A DNA stretch of 64,000 bases. Source: Climacium dendroides. Lineage: Eukaryota; Streptophyta; Bryopsida; Hypnales; Climaciaceae. The notes under the pieces are model-generated. The model was given only the letters and a program-made list of their open reading frames with translations. It was not told the DNA's origin and searched no databases. A program made the translations under genes and the position numbers. Numbering within the stretch: position 1 is the first letter of the stretch; each line of letters begins with the position of its first letter. Below are positions 1 to 14,389 of the stretch, piece by piece. Where the stretch lies: positions 2,666,001-2,730,000 of the forward strand of contig OX467082.1 in assembly GCA_950106755.1 (NCBI GenBank). The letters are read 5' to 3'.

Positions 1-100
1 TGTCCTATTAATATAATACGGTCCAAAACTAACTTAAATTTTTTCTCCTAAGGTGAATCAAACCCAAAACTAGGAAGGCTCAAAAATTCATCAATTAAGA

Positions 101-146
101 ACTACCAAAGTTGTGGAATGGTGCCATTTTAATGAAAATTCCCCGT
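101..146. mobile_element. MITE family 1, solo end fragment
   Basis: Only the ACTACCAAAGTTGTGGAAT..CCATTTTAATG..CCCC end is present. Confidence 0.6.
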
Positions 147-553
147 GTTGCACAAATGGTATAGTCTAGTTTACAAATGGTATAGTCTAGTTTATATTGT
201 CTCCATTGCAATAGAAGTAAATTGTAGTGGATTGGAGCACCATCTTTCATAAGTGTCAATTGCCTAAGGTGATTGTGCAAAAAATAAAATCCCCTTAATG
301 TTCTCTTGTAAACAAGAGTCAAAAAATCACTTATTGTCTTTCTATTTGGTAGAATAATAATAAGAGGGCACTAAAGTACAACCACACTTGAAAAATGTGG
401 CTATACAATCCTAACATATCTTTCTTATGATTTTTGCCACTCTAATTTGCCTTAAGTTCTTACTATTTTCAAATGATAATTCATCTAACCAAATCACATT
501 ACACCAATTTTCAATATTCCAACTTTTATGAGCTTGGCAAAATGCAAGCCTAT

Positions 554-876
554 ATGGGGAATTTTGTTAAAATGGCGGCATTCCATGTGCCATTTTTAGA
601 CCGCTCGCTTTGAATTGTAAAAGTGACATTTAGGATAGGTATAGTTTTCAAGAATCTTGGACTTTTATAGATTTAAGAAATCTATGACTACTATAGATTT
701 CAAACTACAAGATCTGAATTGTAAAAAGTGACATCTATCACAAGTGTAGATTTCAAACATCTAAGAATGGTATAGATTTAAGATATCTATGACATTTGTA
801 CACTTCAGAACACTCGCTCTAAACTATAAAGACTGCCAAAGTAAAGGAATTTTGCCATTTTAACGAAATTGCCCAT
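554..876. mobile_element. MITE family 1, copy 1 (323 bp, TSD CTAT)
   Basis: The terminal inverted repeats begin ATGGGNAATTTTGTTAAA. The flanking duplication CTAT is at 550-553 and 877-880. The interior carries repeated TAGATTTAAGA-type words typical of this family. Confidence 0.9.
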
Positions 877-1086
877 CTATCTCTTTTATGCTTATCATTA
901 AGAAATGATTTTTTGGTACAATGCAATTTCTAAAGTCCATCTCACAATCTCACATAGGTACAACTATATTGTATTACAATATATGCTCAAGCGGCTTGAT
1001 ATTTCTAACAATGGTTGTCTTCTATCGTCTTACTTATAATTTTTTGGTCCCCTTAATATCCCTATTCAATGTTGAATTCTTATGAT

Positions 1087-1408
1087 ATGGGAAATTTTGT
1101 TAGAATGGTGGCATTCTATGTGCCATTTTCAAACTACCCACTCTGAATTGTAAAAGTGACATCTAGGACAGGTATAGTTTTCAAGAATCTTAGACTTTTA
1201 TAGATTTAAAAAATCTATGATTACCATAGATTTTAGACCGCACGATTTGAATTGTAAAAGTGGCATCTAGTACAGGTATAGTTTTCAAACATCTAAGAAT
1301 GGCATAAATTTGAGATATCTATGACGTTTGTACACTTCAAAATGTCCGCTTTAAACTGTAAAAACTACCAAAGTAAAGGAATTTTGCCATTTTAACGAAA
1401 TTGCCCCT
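1087..1408. mobile_element. MITE family 1, copy 2 (322 bp, TSD TGAT)
   Basis: It has the same terminal repeats and orientation as the copy at 554. The duplication TGAT is at 1083-1086 and 1409-1412. One terminal base at the right end has changed (CCCCT for CCCAT). Confidence 0.88.
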
Positions 1409-1688
1409 TGATTGATTTAAATCACAGGCTTTGAATGCTATGTTTTTGGTTTTTCCAACTTCTATGTGGGGTGGCAACCACAACTACAAGTTTTTTGACT
1501 AAGCATGTTTCCGTTTAAAACATTGTTCGGTTATGTTTCATCATTTACTGTACCAAGCCCCTCTTGCAAGGATTGAAGGCATTGTACAGTTCATGCCGCC
1601 TGTTTTTAACTTCTTCTCATAGAGATGAAGTGTGAGCAAGGAAGTCCAAGAAGAAGGCGGCTAGTTGCGACATGCTTTCTTCTCTTTT

Positions 1689-2010
1689 ATGGGCAATTTT
1701 GTTAAAATGGCGAAATTCTGCTACTTTGGTAGTTTTTACAATTCAAAGTGGGTGGTTTGAAGTGTATAAACATACTAGATGTCTGAAATCTATATCATTC
1801 TTAGATGTGTGAAATCTACACCCGTACTAGATGTCACTTTTACAATTGCAATCATGCAATCTGAAGTCTATATTAGTAATAGATTTATTAAATCTATAAA
1901 AATTCAAGATTCTTGAAAACTATACTTGTCCTAGATGTTGTGTTTACAATTCAAAGCAAGCGGTCTAAAAATGGCACATGGAATACCGCCATTTTAACGA
2001 AATTCCCCAT
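1689..2010. mobile_element. MITE family 1, copy 3 (322 bp, TSD TTTT)
   Basis: This copy is inverted relative to the two copies to its left. The duplication TTTT is at 1685-1688 and 2011-2014. Confidence 0.88.
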
Positions 2011-2109
2011 TTTTGCCAAAAATAAAGATGAATTCACTTTGCAAATCATAGCAACCCGCATCTGGAAGCACGCAAACGCCTTCAGAATCGGATTACACAA
2101 GAATCCTTA

Positions 2110-2560
2110 ATGACGTATGGCCTGTCGACAGGTGGCGCCCCCCAAATCGCGTACTCGGATAACAACCCCTGAACAGAATGAGACGGAGGCCTCACGCGTT
2201 TTCATTTCCGCACGTCCCTCCCTCTATATCTACGCATCTGCCACCAAATCATCGTCAGGCTTCGGTTGAAGTGAACTCCATTCCACAAAATCTACGTTTC
2301 TGAAACGTAATCTACGTACAAGACTGCACGTGAGCGCAAGGAGGAAAGGGGAGGACGAAGGGGGCGGCCGGGTATGCTGCGCGCGGTGCCTTCAAATCTA
2401 CAAACAATGCGACGGATCGCCTTCACGACGTGAATATTTTGAACTGTCGTATCGCACATCTACGCTTGTGTGATTCGATCTACGTCCATTGCTGGTAGAC
2501 GCCGACCGTTGGAGCCAGCACCCAGTCCCTTCAAATCTACGGATTCTGAATGCAATGAAC
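2110..2560 (+). repeat. ATCTACG island A
   Basis: This GC-rich island holds six exact ATCTACG heptamers, at 2228, 2290, 2310, 2458, 2478 and 2535. Two pairs are separated by about 20 bp. The left border carries CCTGTCGACAGGTG, which is also found in the island at 35.3 kb. Open frames on either strand are by-products of the GC content. Confidence 0.75.
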
Positions 2561-2700
2561 AACAGGGAATGATTGAATTGAACTAACTTATTGTCTTGAG
2601 TTTCATCTAAGGTCGGAGGTCCATAAATGAACCATCTACTGAATTTTGCGGAGGTGAAACGTCTTGAAATATTTTTCAGTAAATTCTCCTTGAAAGGCAA

Positions 2701-5700
2701 GTGGAATTGACATCTAACGCAAGTCGTTTCATAATTTTTGGAGCTTTGTGGAATTAGTTACAAATTTTTGAAGTTGAAAAAAAAAGTGGTCAATAGTGGT
2801 CATCAAAAGCAACCACCTCCTGAAATGTGCAAATTTGGTACATTGAAGAAAGAAAAATGTACCTCTTAATCATGTTTCCTTTTAATGTCCGGTTGGAGTT
2901 CGAGCCTCCTACCTTAGTCTGCATCCAAATGGGAACCCCTAAAGCAGCACTTGTTGCATCCTCACGCTCCAAAGCCATTATTATGGAAATTTTCAAATTT
3001 AGCAAACTAACCGGGTCCTTTAATTTTTGACAATCATTTTCATCTAAATTTATTTGCAACAACTTACTATGACTATGAACCCAAAAGATGAACGCAAGTC
3101 TTATTCTAGCAATTTTCCCCTCCCCAAAATCTAGAGCCATTGATTTTTGTTGAAAGAAATTTTCCTTCTCCTTCTCCAATGATATCTAATTTAAAGAGTA
3201 ATTTAATTCCATTGATTGCCATTGTGAGTGACAATCTCGACTATTGGCACTTTGAATATAGAATACGATATGAAATATATATGGTATGTGGAATACATAC
3301 AAAATATGGAATTTATACATATTCATATAAATATAGATATAAATTATACAAGTATATATGAAATACATACAACAAATGGATTTCAAATATTCCATATTGT
3401 TTGGCAACCAAATGGGTTTCATAAAAATACAAATAGAGGGTGGAAAGCAAATGTTTCATAAGTACCCATCTCATTTTTTTAAACCAATGGTACAACGACA
3501 CGTGTACCCTTTTTCAATTTAAAAATATAATTTAACTACCAATGGCTAAATGATGTGTACACCCCATCAAAATTTATTCATGTATGATTTTTTCAAAAAG
3601 CCATAGTTTCTCACTATCCCCTCATAAGAGACAATAATTGCTTGATACAATTTTTTCATGCACGGTTTTCTAATAAAGCCACAGTTTCTCACTATCTCCT
3701 CAAAAGAAACAATAGCTACTTGGCACAAACTCACAAATTTATTTGTAGCATCTTATTATATTTGATGTATTTTTCACTTAATTTTATAAATTTATTTATA
3801 AATATTGTAACAAATTGGCTAATTATCCTCAAATTGATCAATTAATGAAATTATATTTATAAATTTTTTTAGTTATTTTGGTTTAAATTCATGCAATATA
3901 ATTTCATCAGTCCTAGCAAGCTCTTTGCACATACAACTTGCTATTCTAAACTACCCTACAATGTTAATTTGATTTAGCTTGTAAAGTAAGTACATCTCAT
4001 TGGGACCTTCACACAATTGCCTCACATTTAGAAGAATGACATAGAAAGTTGTTTTTTGAAGCTAATTATAAGTTCATAAAATTAAAGCAAAAGGATAGGA
4101 TAAATCTTCTTTATTAGAAAATTTTGTCCTTTGGGATTGATATTCCTCAATTTTATGTCAAAAATATTAGATATATAAATAGAATTTTATTTATGTACCT
4201 AATTATATAAAAAATATCTACAATTTTAGAATAAAATATATTGTCATAGATTTCTAAATGTAAAAATATAATACATATTACATAAATCATCAAAATTAAA
4301 TTTGTTGAGCACATTTTCTAAAGTCACATTTTGAACTTCAAAAGCATGTTTTTGATTTGACATATCTCCAATCTACTATATATAGAATATTAATAAAAAC
4401 ATATTTTTGAAAGTTTGCATTGTTCAAGTTTTACCTCTCAAAATATTTGGATGGACGAAAAATGCATCATTCGAAGACCAATGAACATTTAAGTTTGTAT
4501 TTGCTCATTGTTCAAAAGTGAACTACCAACCTACAACAAATGCACACATTATGTAAAATTCTATCCCAACTTCCTTTGTGTCTAAAATATTCCACACCAA
4601 CATCCTTCACCATCTAACCTATTCACAAGCCACAATGTTCAACTTATAAAATTCACTTTTTATAATGACAAATTTTTACCACAATCAATTCAATGAGATG
4701 ATAATTGTCAATTACATACAAAACATACAGAATAAGGATTGGAACACAACTACTTATTGTTTTAATAGCCAATGCTCACCAAAGCACAAAAGGTGCATCA
4801 ATTAAATTTCTTCATGACAAATTCAACCTCCCAAATCACTCCATTAATCAAACAGGGAATAGTATAAACATCATAGCCATTAAATATGCTACATATTAAT
4901 ATTACTATATAAACATAAATTAGAAAATAATCAACAAATATCCACTCTATTAAAGAACATATAACAATATTCAATCACTCGTGACAACATTTAAAACACA
5001 AAATTTAACAAAATATAGTAACTCAATGTTATCCGTGATAAATTACTACTACCCATATTCCAATCCATACACTCTTTTGGGTACTATTCAAGAACCTCCC
5101 TCCTAATGGGGTTAGAGTGATGTATTTTATTCTTTGAATCTTCAAGTGGAACATAAGATGAATAGGTACTTGAATTACGCCAACCTAAACTAAAGTTGGA
5201 TTTCTTTTTCTTTCTTCATCTATGATAGTTGGGCCATCTATACTAAATTATCCTATGATACAAAAAAAATAAGTCTTTCATTAAAGCCTTTTACCCTATA
5301 ACTCTTGGCAAGACAAAAAAAAAATATCATTTTTGATGAATGAAAACAAGTATGGATGAAAAAAATCAAAAATTTTCATTCAATTTTTTTTGTATCATTT
5401 AAGTTTGTTCATGTCATATTTAGATAATTGAATGAAAATTGAGTCACATTAATTTTTCTTTGATTTTGTATAAGGTTTAATTTCAAAAATATGGAATCCC
5501 CATATGTTGAACTTTAGGAATTTGACTTTTTAGCTTAAACTTCTTTTCAAACTTATGCTTTTTGTTGCTTTCAATCCAAACTAATAAAATGTAGTTGATT
5601 TATATATTTTAACCCTTAAACAACATTAAAATGTCTCAACTTGGTCAAACTTCATTAGATTTCTACATTAAAATACACATTTCAAATTTTTGATATTTTT

Positions 5701-6089
5701 CACATATAGTAATATATGTCTAAAATATAATCTCATTTTTTCAAACTTTAGACTATTGGATATGATTTATGATTTATTTTTACTTGTTTATACTTGAAAT
5801 CATTTCAAATTTTCACAAAAAAAGGTCTAGAAAATTTAACAACTAACAAATGCCCTCACCACACAATATCCCGTTCAATATGCATAAAGAATCAATTCCA
5901 GTAATTTCCTTCTGAAGCACATGAAATCCATGTAATTGCTGGTTATAAATTTTTCATTCACCAATCACATATTTTATCCTTTATCAAAACACGTGTTTAC
6001 GTTGGACAATCTTCTTATTGCTAGGAATTTTGGAAAATAAACATGCATTCTTCATCAAGTTTCACCATCATGGTCAACCTCTTTATCCT
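2701..6089. other. AT-rich region without recognised genes
   Basis: Short frames are low-complexity AT-rich sequence. An A/T palindromic stretch lies near 3,260-3,400. Confidence 0.6.
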
Positions 6090-6300
6090 TTGAACGACGG
6101 ACTAGTGAAAGTGGAAATCATTTATTTTCGGACTATGAGAATTGTTGGCTTAAAAAACCCGAAAAAATACTCTTTAGAAGACAAATTACTATAGAAGTCC
6201 TTCCCTTTTCACACAAAATTTAAAAAATGAACAGTTGCACTTTTATCCTACATAAAAAGATTCTTTATCATTCATTGGTCAAAAAATATCCTTTGCGTAG
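6090..6300. mobile_element. TTAA-family MITE, decayed copy
   Basis: It begins TCCTTTGAACGACGG and follows the same interior order as the copy at 17405, with decayed ends. It lies just left of island B. Confidence 0.55.
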
Positions 6301-6404
6301 TTTATGGGTTTATTTTCAGAATTCCCTCTGCTTCAATGATTGCCTTACACAAAAGACAAACTAAATGACTTCATATCCGATAAATCATTTGGGTTTTCAC
6401 TCAC

Positions 6405-7045
6405 ATGTCCCTCTTCATCTACGAATCCCTTGGTAGATCATCGTAGGAGAACAAACAAAATGAACTATTGTCCAAAGTAATCTACGCTTTTCCAGTTTAA
6501 TCTACGGGATATGATTTTCCAGGAGAGCACATGGAAGCAGGTCGGCGAATGGATGGAAGTGGGCGGTGGCGGGATTACTGCCATGTGCCTTGAAATCTAC
6601 AAATTACACATCGAATCAACATCACGTTGTGATCACATTCAAGCGTTTTCGGAACAATCTTCGCGTTTGTATAACAATCTACGTATTCCTCAGCACGGAC
6701 GCATGCGCTCTCCTCCAAAAAATCTACGAACAAGGCATACCACCGACACCAAATCTACGTAAAGCAACAGCATCGAGGAGTTCCTCGGCGGTGGACGGTG
6801 AGTCAGGACACTGTCCCTTAGACTCTACTAATTCTTCGTAAAATCAACACCATGATGATATTTAATTAGACTGCACTTTGAGTAATCTACTCTTTGCTCA
6901 ATCGATCTACGTTCTGCTCTTCATGTGGGCGGCTGTGTCTAGGCCTCGAAGTCTAGGAATTCTTCGTCAGATCAGCATCAGGTTTCAACCAAATTGAATT
7001 GTTTTCATAGAAATCTACGCTTGCGGAACTCAATCTACGTTTCTC
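6405..7045 (+). repeat. ATCTACG island B
   Basis: Nine exact ATCTACG heptamers start at 6417, 6480, 6500, 6677, 6722, 6753, 6905, 7013 and 7033. The island opens with the shared border TCACATGTCCCTC just before the first heptamer. Confidence 0.75.
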
Positions 7046-7202
7046 ACACTTCTGGTGCCTGCATGCAAAGTTTGTTTCCGCGTTTACACTTGCATATGCT
7101 TGTTGACGCTTTCTTTGTTTTTATCAGTTCGGAGAAGTAGCCAGCTATTTCCTCAATACTTGGATGATGCTCGAAATTGGATGAGGTTAGGGTTTCACCA
7201 AC

Positions 7203-7523
7203 ATGGGCAATTTCGTTAAAATGGCAAAATTCCTCTACTTTGGCAATTTTTACAGTTCAGAGTGGGCATTTTGAAGTGTACAAACGTCATAGATGTCTTA
7301 AATCTATACCATTCAAAGATGTTTGAAATCTATAATTGTATTAGATATCACTTTTACAATTCAGATTATGCAGTCTAAAATCTATAGTAATCAAAGATCT
7401 CTTAAATCTATAAAAGTTCAAGATTTCTGAAAGTTATATCTATCCTAAATGTCACTTTTACAATTCAAAGCGGGCAGTCTGAAAATGGCACTTGAATGCT
7501 GCCATTTTGACAAAATTCCCCAT
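7203..7523. mobile_element. MITE family 1, copy 4 (321 bp, TSD CAAC)
   Basis: It is a full-length member in the same orientation as the copy at 1689. The duplication CAAC is at 7199-7202 and 7524-7527. Confidence 0.9.
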
Positions 7524-7527
7524 CAAC

Positions 7528-8960
7528 CTATTTTTGCGCCCCAATGATAAGCAATTCTCCTTTTCCATGCAATAGTGGTAGAATGCAACTACCTACACCT
7601 TGGCTAACACGCCCAAGTGTAGTGGCAGAGGATGGTACCATTCGATTATGCAAGAAAAGCAAGCTGCACCTTGCATTTCAATGCATATTCTTCTTATGAT
7701 TCTAGAGTTGTTAATGCATGAAGTCCTTGCTGATATGTGGTACATTTTGGAGTGCATCTCTTGAATCATTGTGCAATGCTTATGTGAACAACTGGGAAAC
7801 GATGCATACAGGAGCTCCACTGAAACTAAAGAATACATTAATTGCCTCACCGTGAGCTTTAAACCCTAAGATTGTCACTTGCACAACCGTGAAGAAAATC
7901 AATTCGTAAATCAAACCAACATTCATGGAGCCACAGAAAATTGCTGCCTGTCGGGATTGTTGCTAACTAATTCATCACACGTCGAGGATCAGGTCGTCAT
8001 CACTTCTTCAAACTCTCATTCATTGGAGGTAGGCAACTCCTCAAATTCTTTTCAACTTGCACATGTGGTCAAGAACCATTACTATCTTGTCATTAGTTTT
8101 ACAGAAGAATGGTAAACTTAATGCTACTCATCATGATTCATACGATGACATACACTGACAAAAACCCTCACAAGAATTGGATTATAGCCACAGTGCAGAT
8201 GCTTAAAGAGCAATTTCAGGCTGAAATTCGAATTGAACTAAAGAATTTTTAGACTTGGATTTTGGTGGGGTGGATCCGTAGCAAGAAGATGTGACAAGTC
8301 AAGTGATGAGATTTTTCCATTCCGAAGCAAGACCGGCAAACAGAATTGTCGCTCCGTGATCTTCTTGTGTCCAGCCTTGCGCTACAGATATGCGAATAAG
8401 TGTAAATGACCTATGTTAGCAGGCGCCAACAGCTGCTGGAGACGTAAATTGCGCCCAAAAGCATAGAATTTGAAGAAAAACAATCCAATTCGGTCGTCCA
8501 TGGATGTTGATCCGACGCGCAATTCGGAGACTCGAAGCCACAACTCGCTGGTTTCGAACCCTTGTGCACACCCACTGGGGACTACCAAGATTGAGTGGAA
8601 AAAAAGTAGATTTCGCATTTGGTAGTTAAATTAAATCATGGTCTGACGTTGATTTGATGGTGTAGATGTAGATGTAGAGCGATTAGCGAGTGAAATGCCC
8701 ATAAGTGTTGCCCCTGTGAGAGCGCCCCCACCAGCTCTTCCGTTTCTCTATCTGCTTACTGAGCTTGGGACATCAAATAGGGTAGAGAAGGGTTTTTATA
8801 GAAATCTGTATATTTTAGAGATACAAGTTTTGGATAAAGGTTGGTGCGGTGAAATTTCTATATCTCTATCTGCATATGAGGTCCTCTCTCTAAAGCTTTA
8901 AGGATACGGAACTCATTGGAGGGGATGTTCTTATGAGTCTCAAGTTTCCATGATAATCCT
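7528..8960. other. Mixed-composition region, possible old gene debris
   Basis: GC content is moderate here. A stretch at 7,590-7,860 on the minus strand faintly recalls pentatricopeptide-type sequence but is too broken to assign. CCGAAGCAAGACC at about 8325 matches the edge of island E. Confidence 0.4.
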
Positions 8961-8969
8961 AGACGGGCT

Positions 8970-9165
8970 TGAAAGTCTTTTTGCAGCCACATAGTATATT
9001 ATGAATATAAAAAAACATTGACCAAATATTGTTTAGTACAAAGTAAATTAATGATCATAGTAGTGTGTAAATAACAATGTATCACAATTCATATACTAAT
9101 CCACAATTCAAGAGTTATAAGGCTAAATATGGGTGGTATAGAAGAACCCCGAGGGCCTTTCAAGG
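8970..9165. mobile_element. Diverged relative of the 204 bp TTAA element
   Basis: It shares the CATTGACCAAATATTGTT, TATAAGGCTAAATATG and GGCCTTTCAAGG words, in order, with 39579-39782. The ends are decayed. Confidence 0.6.
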
Positions 9166-11499
9166 ATTAATCTCAAGTTTTCTTGGGATGCATATGCTTT
9201 GCTTCAATAAATCTATGAGTAGAACATACCATCAACACCAAATCTATGTAAATCAACTGGACTAAAGGGTTCCTCGGGGTGAATCAAGACACTTCCCCTT
9301 CAACTCTTCTAACTCTTTGTAGAATCAATATTGCGAAAGTTCTCTTCTTCATATGGGTGATTGCATCTGGCCACCTCTTTACACTAGTTTTTTGGGGCCG
9401 GACAAATTTGCATGAGTTTGGGCCCTCCATTCGACCCTAGTTCAATGCTATGACCCCAATTAATGGAATTTAAAGCAATGAGGCTCAATTTGGGGGTCCA
9501 ATTACTAATCATGTGCTCTTCAATTTTTTTAATGCTCAATTTCAAAAAATATAAAACACACACATTTTTCTTTCTCTTCCTATTTTTTCTATTTCTTACG
9601 CTTTTGGCTAAAATTAATGAAAAAATTATGATTCCTAATCATGATAATTTTGCCTATACATGCAATTTGATTGTTATTGTTCTAAAGCTTGTAAGGTAAT
9701 GTAAATACACCTAACTTAGTAACTTGGGATCCATTCAAAACTGTAAAGGAGCTTTTAATTTACATGGGTTTCAAATTTGAGAGTATCTTCTATCTATACA
9801 TTCTATACCTTAAATTAGTTTGTTTTGTTTTGTTTGTTACAATAAGATCCCAAAACTTGCATCTTTTGGTTGCATTCATGGCACTACTAAAAATCCCTCA
9901 ATGAGAAGGAGTGCATGGACTTAACTTGTTTCATGGTGTTCCAATTCATGACCAAAAAACACATTGAATTTTGAAGTTTTTATGAATTAAAAAAATAAAA
10001 ATTTACCTTTCCTTTATTTTCATTATACTATGACAACAATATAGGGCATACTACTCATTATGGAAGTGCATTGAAAATCTCATAAAATACATAAAAAAAT
10101 AAAACAAATTTAGACACATGATGTACTACTCTTACATTTCTTAAAACCATTTGAACAAAAGATTCTAAATTCATTAATGAACTTGTAGCAACTTACTATA
10201 ATTATGTGACATGTATTTTTTTAATTATTATAATTATTGTAACAAATTGGATAATTGACTTTGAATAAATTTTCTATCAATTGAATCATTCTTTGGATTG
10301 AAATTCAAGCTAGCAATATAGTTTCAATCTGAACTTCTCCTTGCATCTTCTGGGTACATAGTTTCATTTGATCTTGCAAGCTTCTCTACACATACAATTG
10401 GCCATTCACAATGTAACTAGAATGATCATTTTCTTTTATCTTGTAAAGTAAGTACACCTAGTAAGTAAGACCTCCACCTAATTTCATCACAATTTCTACT
10501 CCATCTTTATTTTAAATTTAAATTTAGGATAGTCATGCTTGTCTTATGAGATTTGAATCACATGAATAAGAAAAGAACAACAAGCATCAATATAGGATTT
10601 GTAATTAAATTAGGAAGAGATTGCAATTATATTCACCTATCGTATGGTTTGGAGACTCTTCAATAGGTTTCAAAGCTTTGTACTTCTCAAGACAATTGTT
10701 TCATAATAATCTTTCAATTTTTCATTGTATGTATTGATACTTATCTCACTAAAGTTCTTCATGTTTAAAGGCCCAAAATTCCTTCCAAATACAAGTCCCA
10801 AGGTAAGGCTAAAATCTTATATCATCTATAATTAGTATTTTTTTAACAAATCCAAATATGTCATCCTTTAGTTAATTTGGTCATGTGCATCTTCCCAAAA
10901 TTTTAGAGTAAATATCCCAATTGAAGCAAGTTCATTGTCCCTAAACTTCTAAATGTAGGCTTTTCTAGCCTTTTCCAAAGGTGAAGTTTTGTCTTTCAAC
11001 ATTTTTGGAAAAATTTGCATATGTCCCATTACTTGTATATTTTTGTCAATATGTTGGAAAAGGGGTTGAAAATAGATGGAAATTTTTTTATTAAAAAAAC
11101 TTTCTTTCATTTCTTACAAAATAATAAAGTAGATAGTGGTACTAGAAGAAAGAAGACATAGAATTGCTAATAACTTTGTTAGAAAATTAAAAATTATAAA
11201 ATTCAATCATGAGAGTATTCTAGTAAGAAATACATATCTTTTTCTTTTTAAATTTCAAAAATTTCAAAATTGAGTTCAAAAAGTGACTTTATATGTATTT
11301 TTATGATTGTTAATTGCTAGGAAAATAAAACTCCTCATAACTTTCACCTATTATTTGGAGTTGAATAGTTCAAATGTTTTTGAGTAGTTATCAATATATA
11401 CAATTCAATAAAATTACTCAATATTTTTTTGAATATATTTTTAGCTACCTTGTTTGCTTAGGGAAGTTACTTAGTGCATCTATGACAAACCACTTGCAT
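9166..11499. other. AT-rich region without recognised genes
   Basis: I see no coding signal, RNA gene or clear element here. Confidence 0.6.
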
Positions 11500-11985
11500 C
11501 CAAGTGATATTTTGACCTTCTATTTATTCTTTTAATAATCTATAATTTCAACTCGTAATTTTGAGCTTTATTTAATGATGAATATACGTTAATATTGATA
11601 AAAAAAATTTCAACTCAAATAACATATGAAATGATTTCTAAAATAGGTTGAAAAATGAACTAAAATAGCATGTTTTTCAACTCAAATATTTATAAAAAAT
11701 ACATTTAAATGACCTTTGAATCAATATTTTTAAAAAATGAATTTTTGATAGAGAGTTAATTTTTACTTCAATTTTTTGACATTTTATTCTTTTATAGTGA
11801 AGGGGTTGATAATTATTTCATCTCTATAAAGTATTTTTTACTTCAAACATTTGTAACTAAATATTATTAACAAATAAAATGTCAATAATTTAAAATATAT
11901 AATTTCTAAGTAGAAAAATCTATTAAATTTTTTTAATTTAAATTTTATGATATTACATAGGGGATCTAAAATTTAGATACACATG
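11500..11985 (+). mobile_element. Diverged relic of the 588 bp element family
   Basis: It shares the interior order (ATAATTTCAAC, AATTTTGAGCTTT, AAAAATGAACTAAAATRG, AAGTAGAAAAATCTATT) with the 588 bp copies. The terminal repeats have been lost. It abuts the TTAA element to its right. Confidence 0.6.
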
Positions 11986-11993
11986 TTTTTTAA

Positions 11994-12904
11994 CCCCTAA
12001 AGTTCCTTGACTATGTTTTCACCAAAAATGCTCCAAAACTGCCATTTGTAATACAAGTACCAAATTTTGAGAAAAAAAACTTTTTTTGATACATGTAACC
12101 ATAGAATCTTGTAGTATGCTGACTAAAGAACACATTATAAAAATTTCAGAAATTTCCACTATGTGGATTGCAGATATAAGCATTCAAATTTATAGAAATC
12201 GTTTTTGGAGCCTTACAAAAAACAGAGTAGTTGCACTTCACAAGCTCACTTTTCAATGAAAAAATGTCCCAAATGATGGTGCTTCTTTGGATTCTTTTAT
12301 CTAGACAAGTTGGCTACATGCTTGAAAATTTTCACATCATCTAGAATTGTACAACATATAGGAAAAAAATAGTAAGTAGAAAGAAGTAGAGAATGTTTCA
12401 AAATTCAAAATTTTAAGAATTTTGTTATGGAATTGAAAAATACCAATTTCAATGGTTGAAATGTTGTGATAAACAATCTACATCCTATGATTTTATTATT
12501 TTTAAAAAATATTGAAAATTGAATTAGATAAAGGACTTCAAAGTTTATTTTAGAGTAGAGAACCCATAAACAAAACTACTCATAACTTTCATTTCATTGA
12601 TCAAAACTGAATGATTCAAAGCTTTCCACTTACATATAACTCTTGAAAATCAATTTCAAATTTTATTTTCCAAAAATGTGATTTTATTGATCTGCCCAGA
12701 CTGCCCGGCTGAGAAAAAAATAACATATTCAACCATAACTTTTGACTCATATTTCCAAATGTCATGAAATTTGGTGCATATGAAAGATATTACTTGTCCC
12801 CAACTTTTGTTAAAATTTCAGTCTAAAATATGAAAATCTCTAGTCACATGTACTTGCCTAAAATTTCTATGTTGCCCCAAAAACGCATGTTGATCCTTTA
12901 GGGG
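11994..12904. mobile_element. TTAA-flanked element (911 bp)
   Basis: The ends are CCCCTAAAG and its inverse CTTTAGGGG. TTAA lies at 11990-11993 and 12905-12908. The interior is non-coding. It is longer than the 205 bp group but has the same target and a similar terminal word. Confidence 0.75.
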
Positions 12905-12908
12905 TTAA

Positions 12909-14194
12909 TAGACATTTTAAGTGACCTCCTTGATCCTATTTGACATTGAAATTTTAAAGAATACTTTTAACTTTTACAATATTTTTTGGAGTGACCTTAA
13001 ACAAAGTTTCACATGTAGATTAGAATTTTAAGCATCCATACTCAAAATTTCATGCAAAAATTTCAAATTATAAAGTGAACACAACATGCTTGAATTTTCA
13101 AAAATCCAAAGTGGGCTCCTTAGTCCATTGTGGATTAAAAACACTTACACTTACACTCCTCATATGGTAAAAAAGAGGTTGCTACACAAACAAATCCCCT
13201 TGGGACATTGAAAAGTACATTTGATTACTCTAGACCAAAGGGGAAGAGGCTTTGCATTGCTAAAATGATAGGTTGTCCCTTCCAAAAGAACCACCTTTCA
13301 TGACCTTATGTTCTTTTGTAAAATTCTAATGTTTTTTTTATTGAAATGATTAGAAACCTTACAAGAATTTCAATCCTAATCGTTTCATAATTTTTTGACA
13401 TTTGAGTGGTATTTTGAGGATTCTCAAAGTCAAATACCATAAAATACAACTAAGACTCCTTAAGTCAAATACCATAGAATACCATCTATGCAATTAAGAC
13501 TCTCCTTAACCCCTAAAATCTCATTGTCCCCTTGGGGGAACAAATTAGACTTTAGATAGGCTCCTATAGTCTCAATATTCGTTGTGATTTTCTGAAATTT
13601 TTTGAGAGGATAGAAAAACACATTAGCTTTCTAAAAATATAATAAGTATTTCAATTGATATCTAAGAATTTTTTTTACGGTATAAGCAACCCAAAATTTA
13701 GTTTGGCAAGTAGAAATAAAAAACCACAAAACTTAAAATAATAAATTTTAAAAAGTTATTTCTTGTTTCTTATTTTTTTTTAATCTACTTGTGAAGCTTT
13801 TATTCATTCCATTTAGATTAGCGATGTGAAAGTAATGGACAATCTTGCTTTTTTGGCAATCAAAGCATCTTCTTGAAAAAATAACTTATAGGATTCATTT
13901 TTAGAATCAACTTTCACAATTTTTCAAAAAATAAAGTTTCACAAGAGTAAAATCTCTTCCTAAAACAATTGTTGAGATTAGTGTGTTTCAACTCCATCTT
14001 TTAAAGCTATTAATAGTTTGGTTTTCCCTTTCAATCTTGCACCTACTTCTAGTTAATAATTTTGTAATGAATAAAAATTAAATTTATTTTTAAATCCGTA
14101 ACTCTCAACTCAATTCTTTAACATAAAAAAATTCAAAATTCAAAATCAATAGTACAAAATTGTAAGCTACAAAGATTCAATGTAGAACTTGAAG
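12909..14194. other. AT-rich region with one unpaired TTAA-type end
   Basis: TTAACCCCTAAAATC near 13508, followed by TTGTCCCC, resembles a left terminus of the TTAA family. No partner end was found. Otherwise nothing. Confidence 0.5.
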
Positions 14195-14389
14195 CCCAAA
14201 ATAATACGCTCACCAAACTTCACTTTGAATGGCTTGCAATACCTATCACCTAAATATTTGGAACTGCAATTAAATTAAGATCAGCGAATTATTGTTTTGC
14301 GCTTCCTGATTGGTCGACACGCAAGGGCTTTTGGGTTGCTGTGCCATTGTGAATGAAATCCGATATAAGTCCGTTTCGATTTCTCTCAC

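Noticed and set aside
7593..7850. Possible pentatricopeptide-like fragment on the minus strand
   Set aside because: Only vague resemblance and several stops; not enough to name.
8510..8600. tRNA-like A and B box words (GGTTCGAAACC) on the minus strand
   Set aside because: The spacing between the boxes is too short and no cloverleaf can be drawn. There is no poly-A tail to support a SINE.
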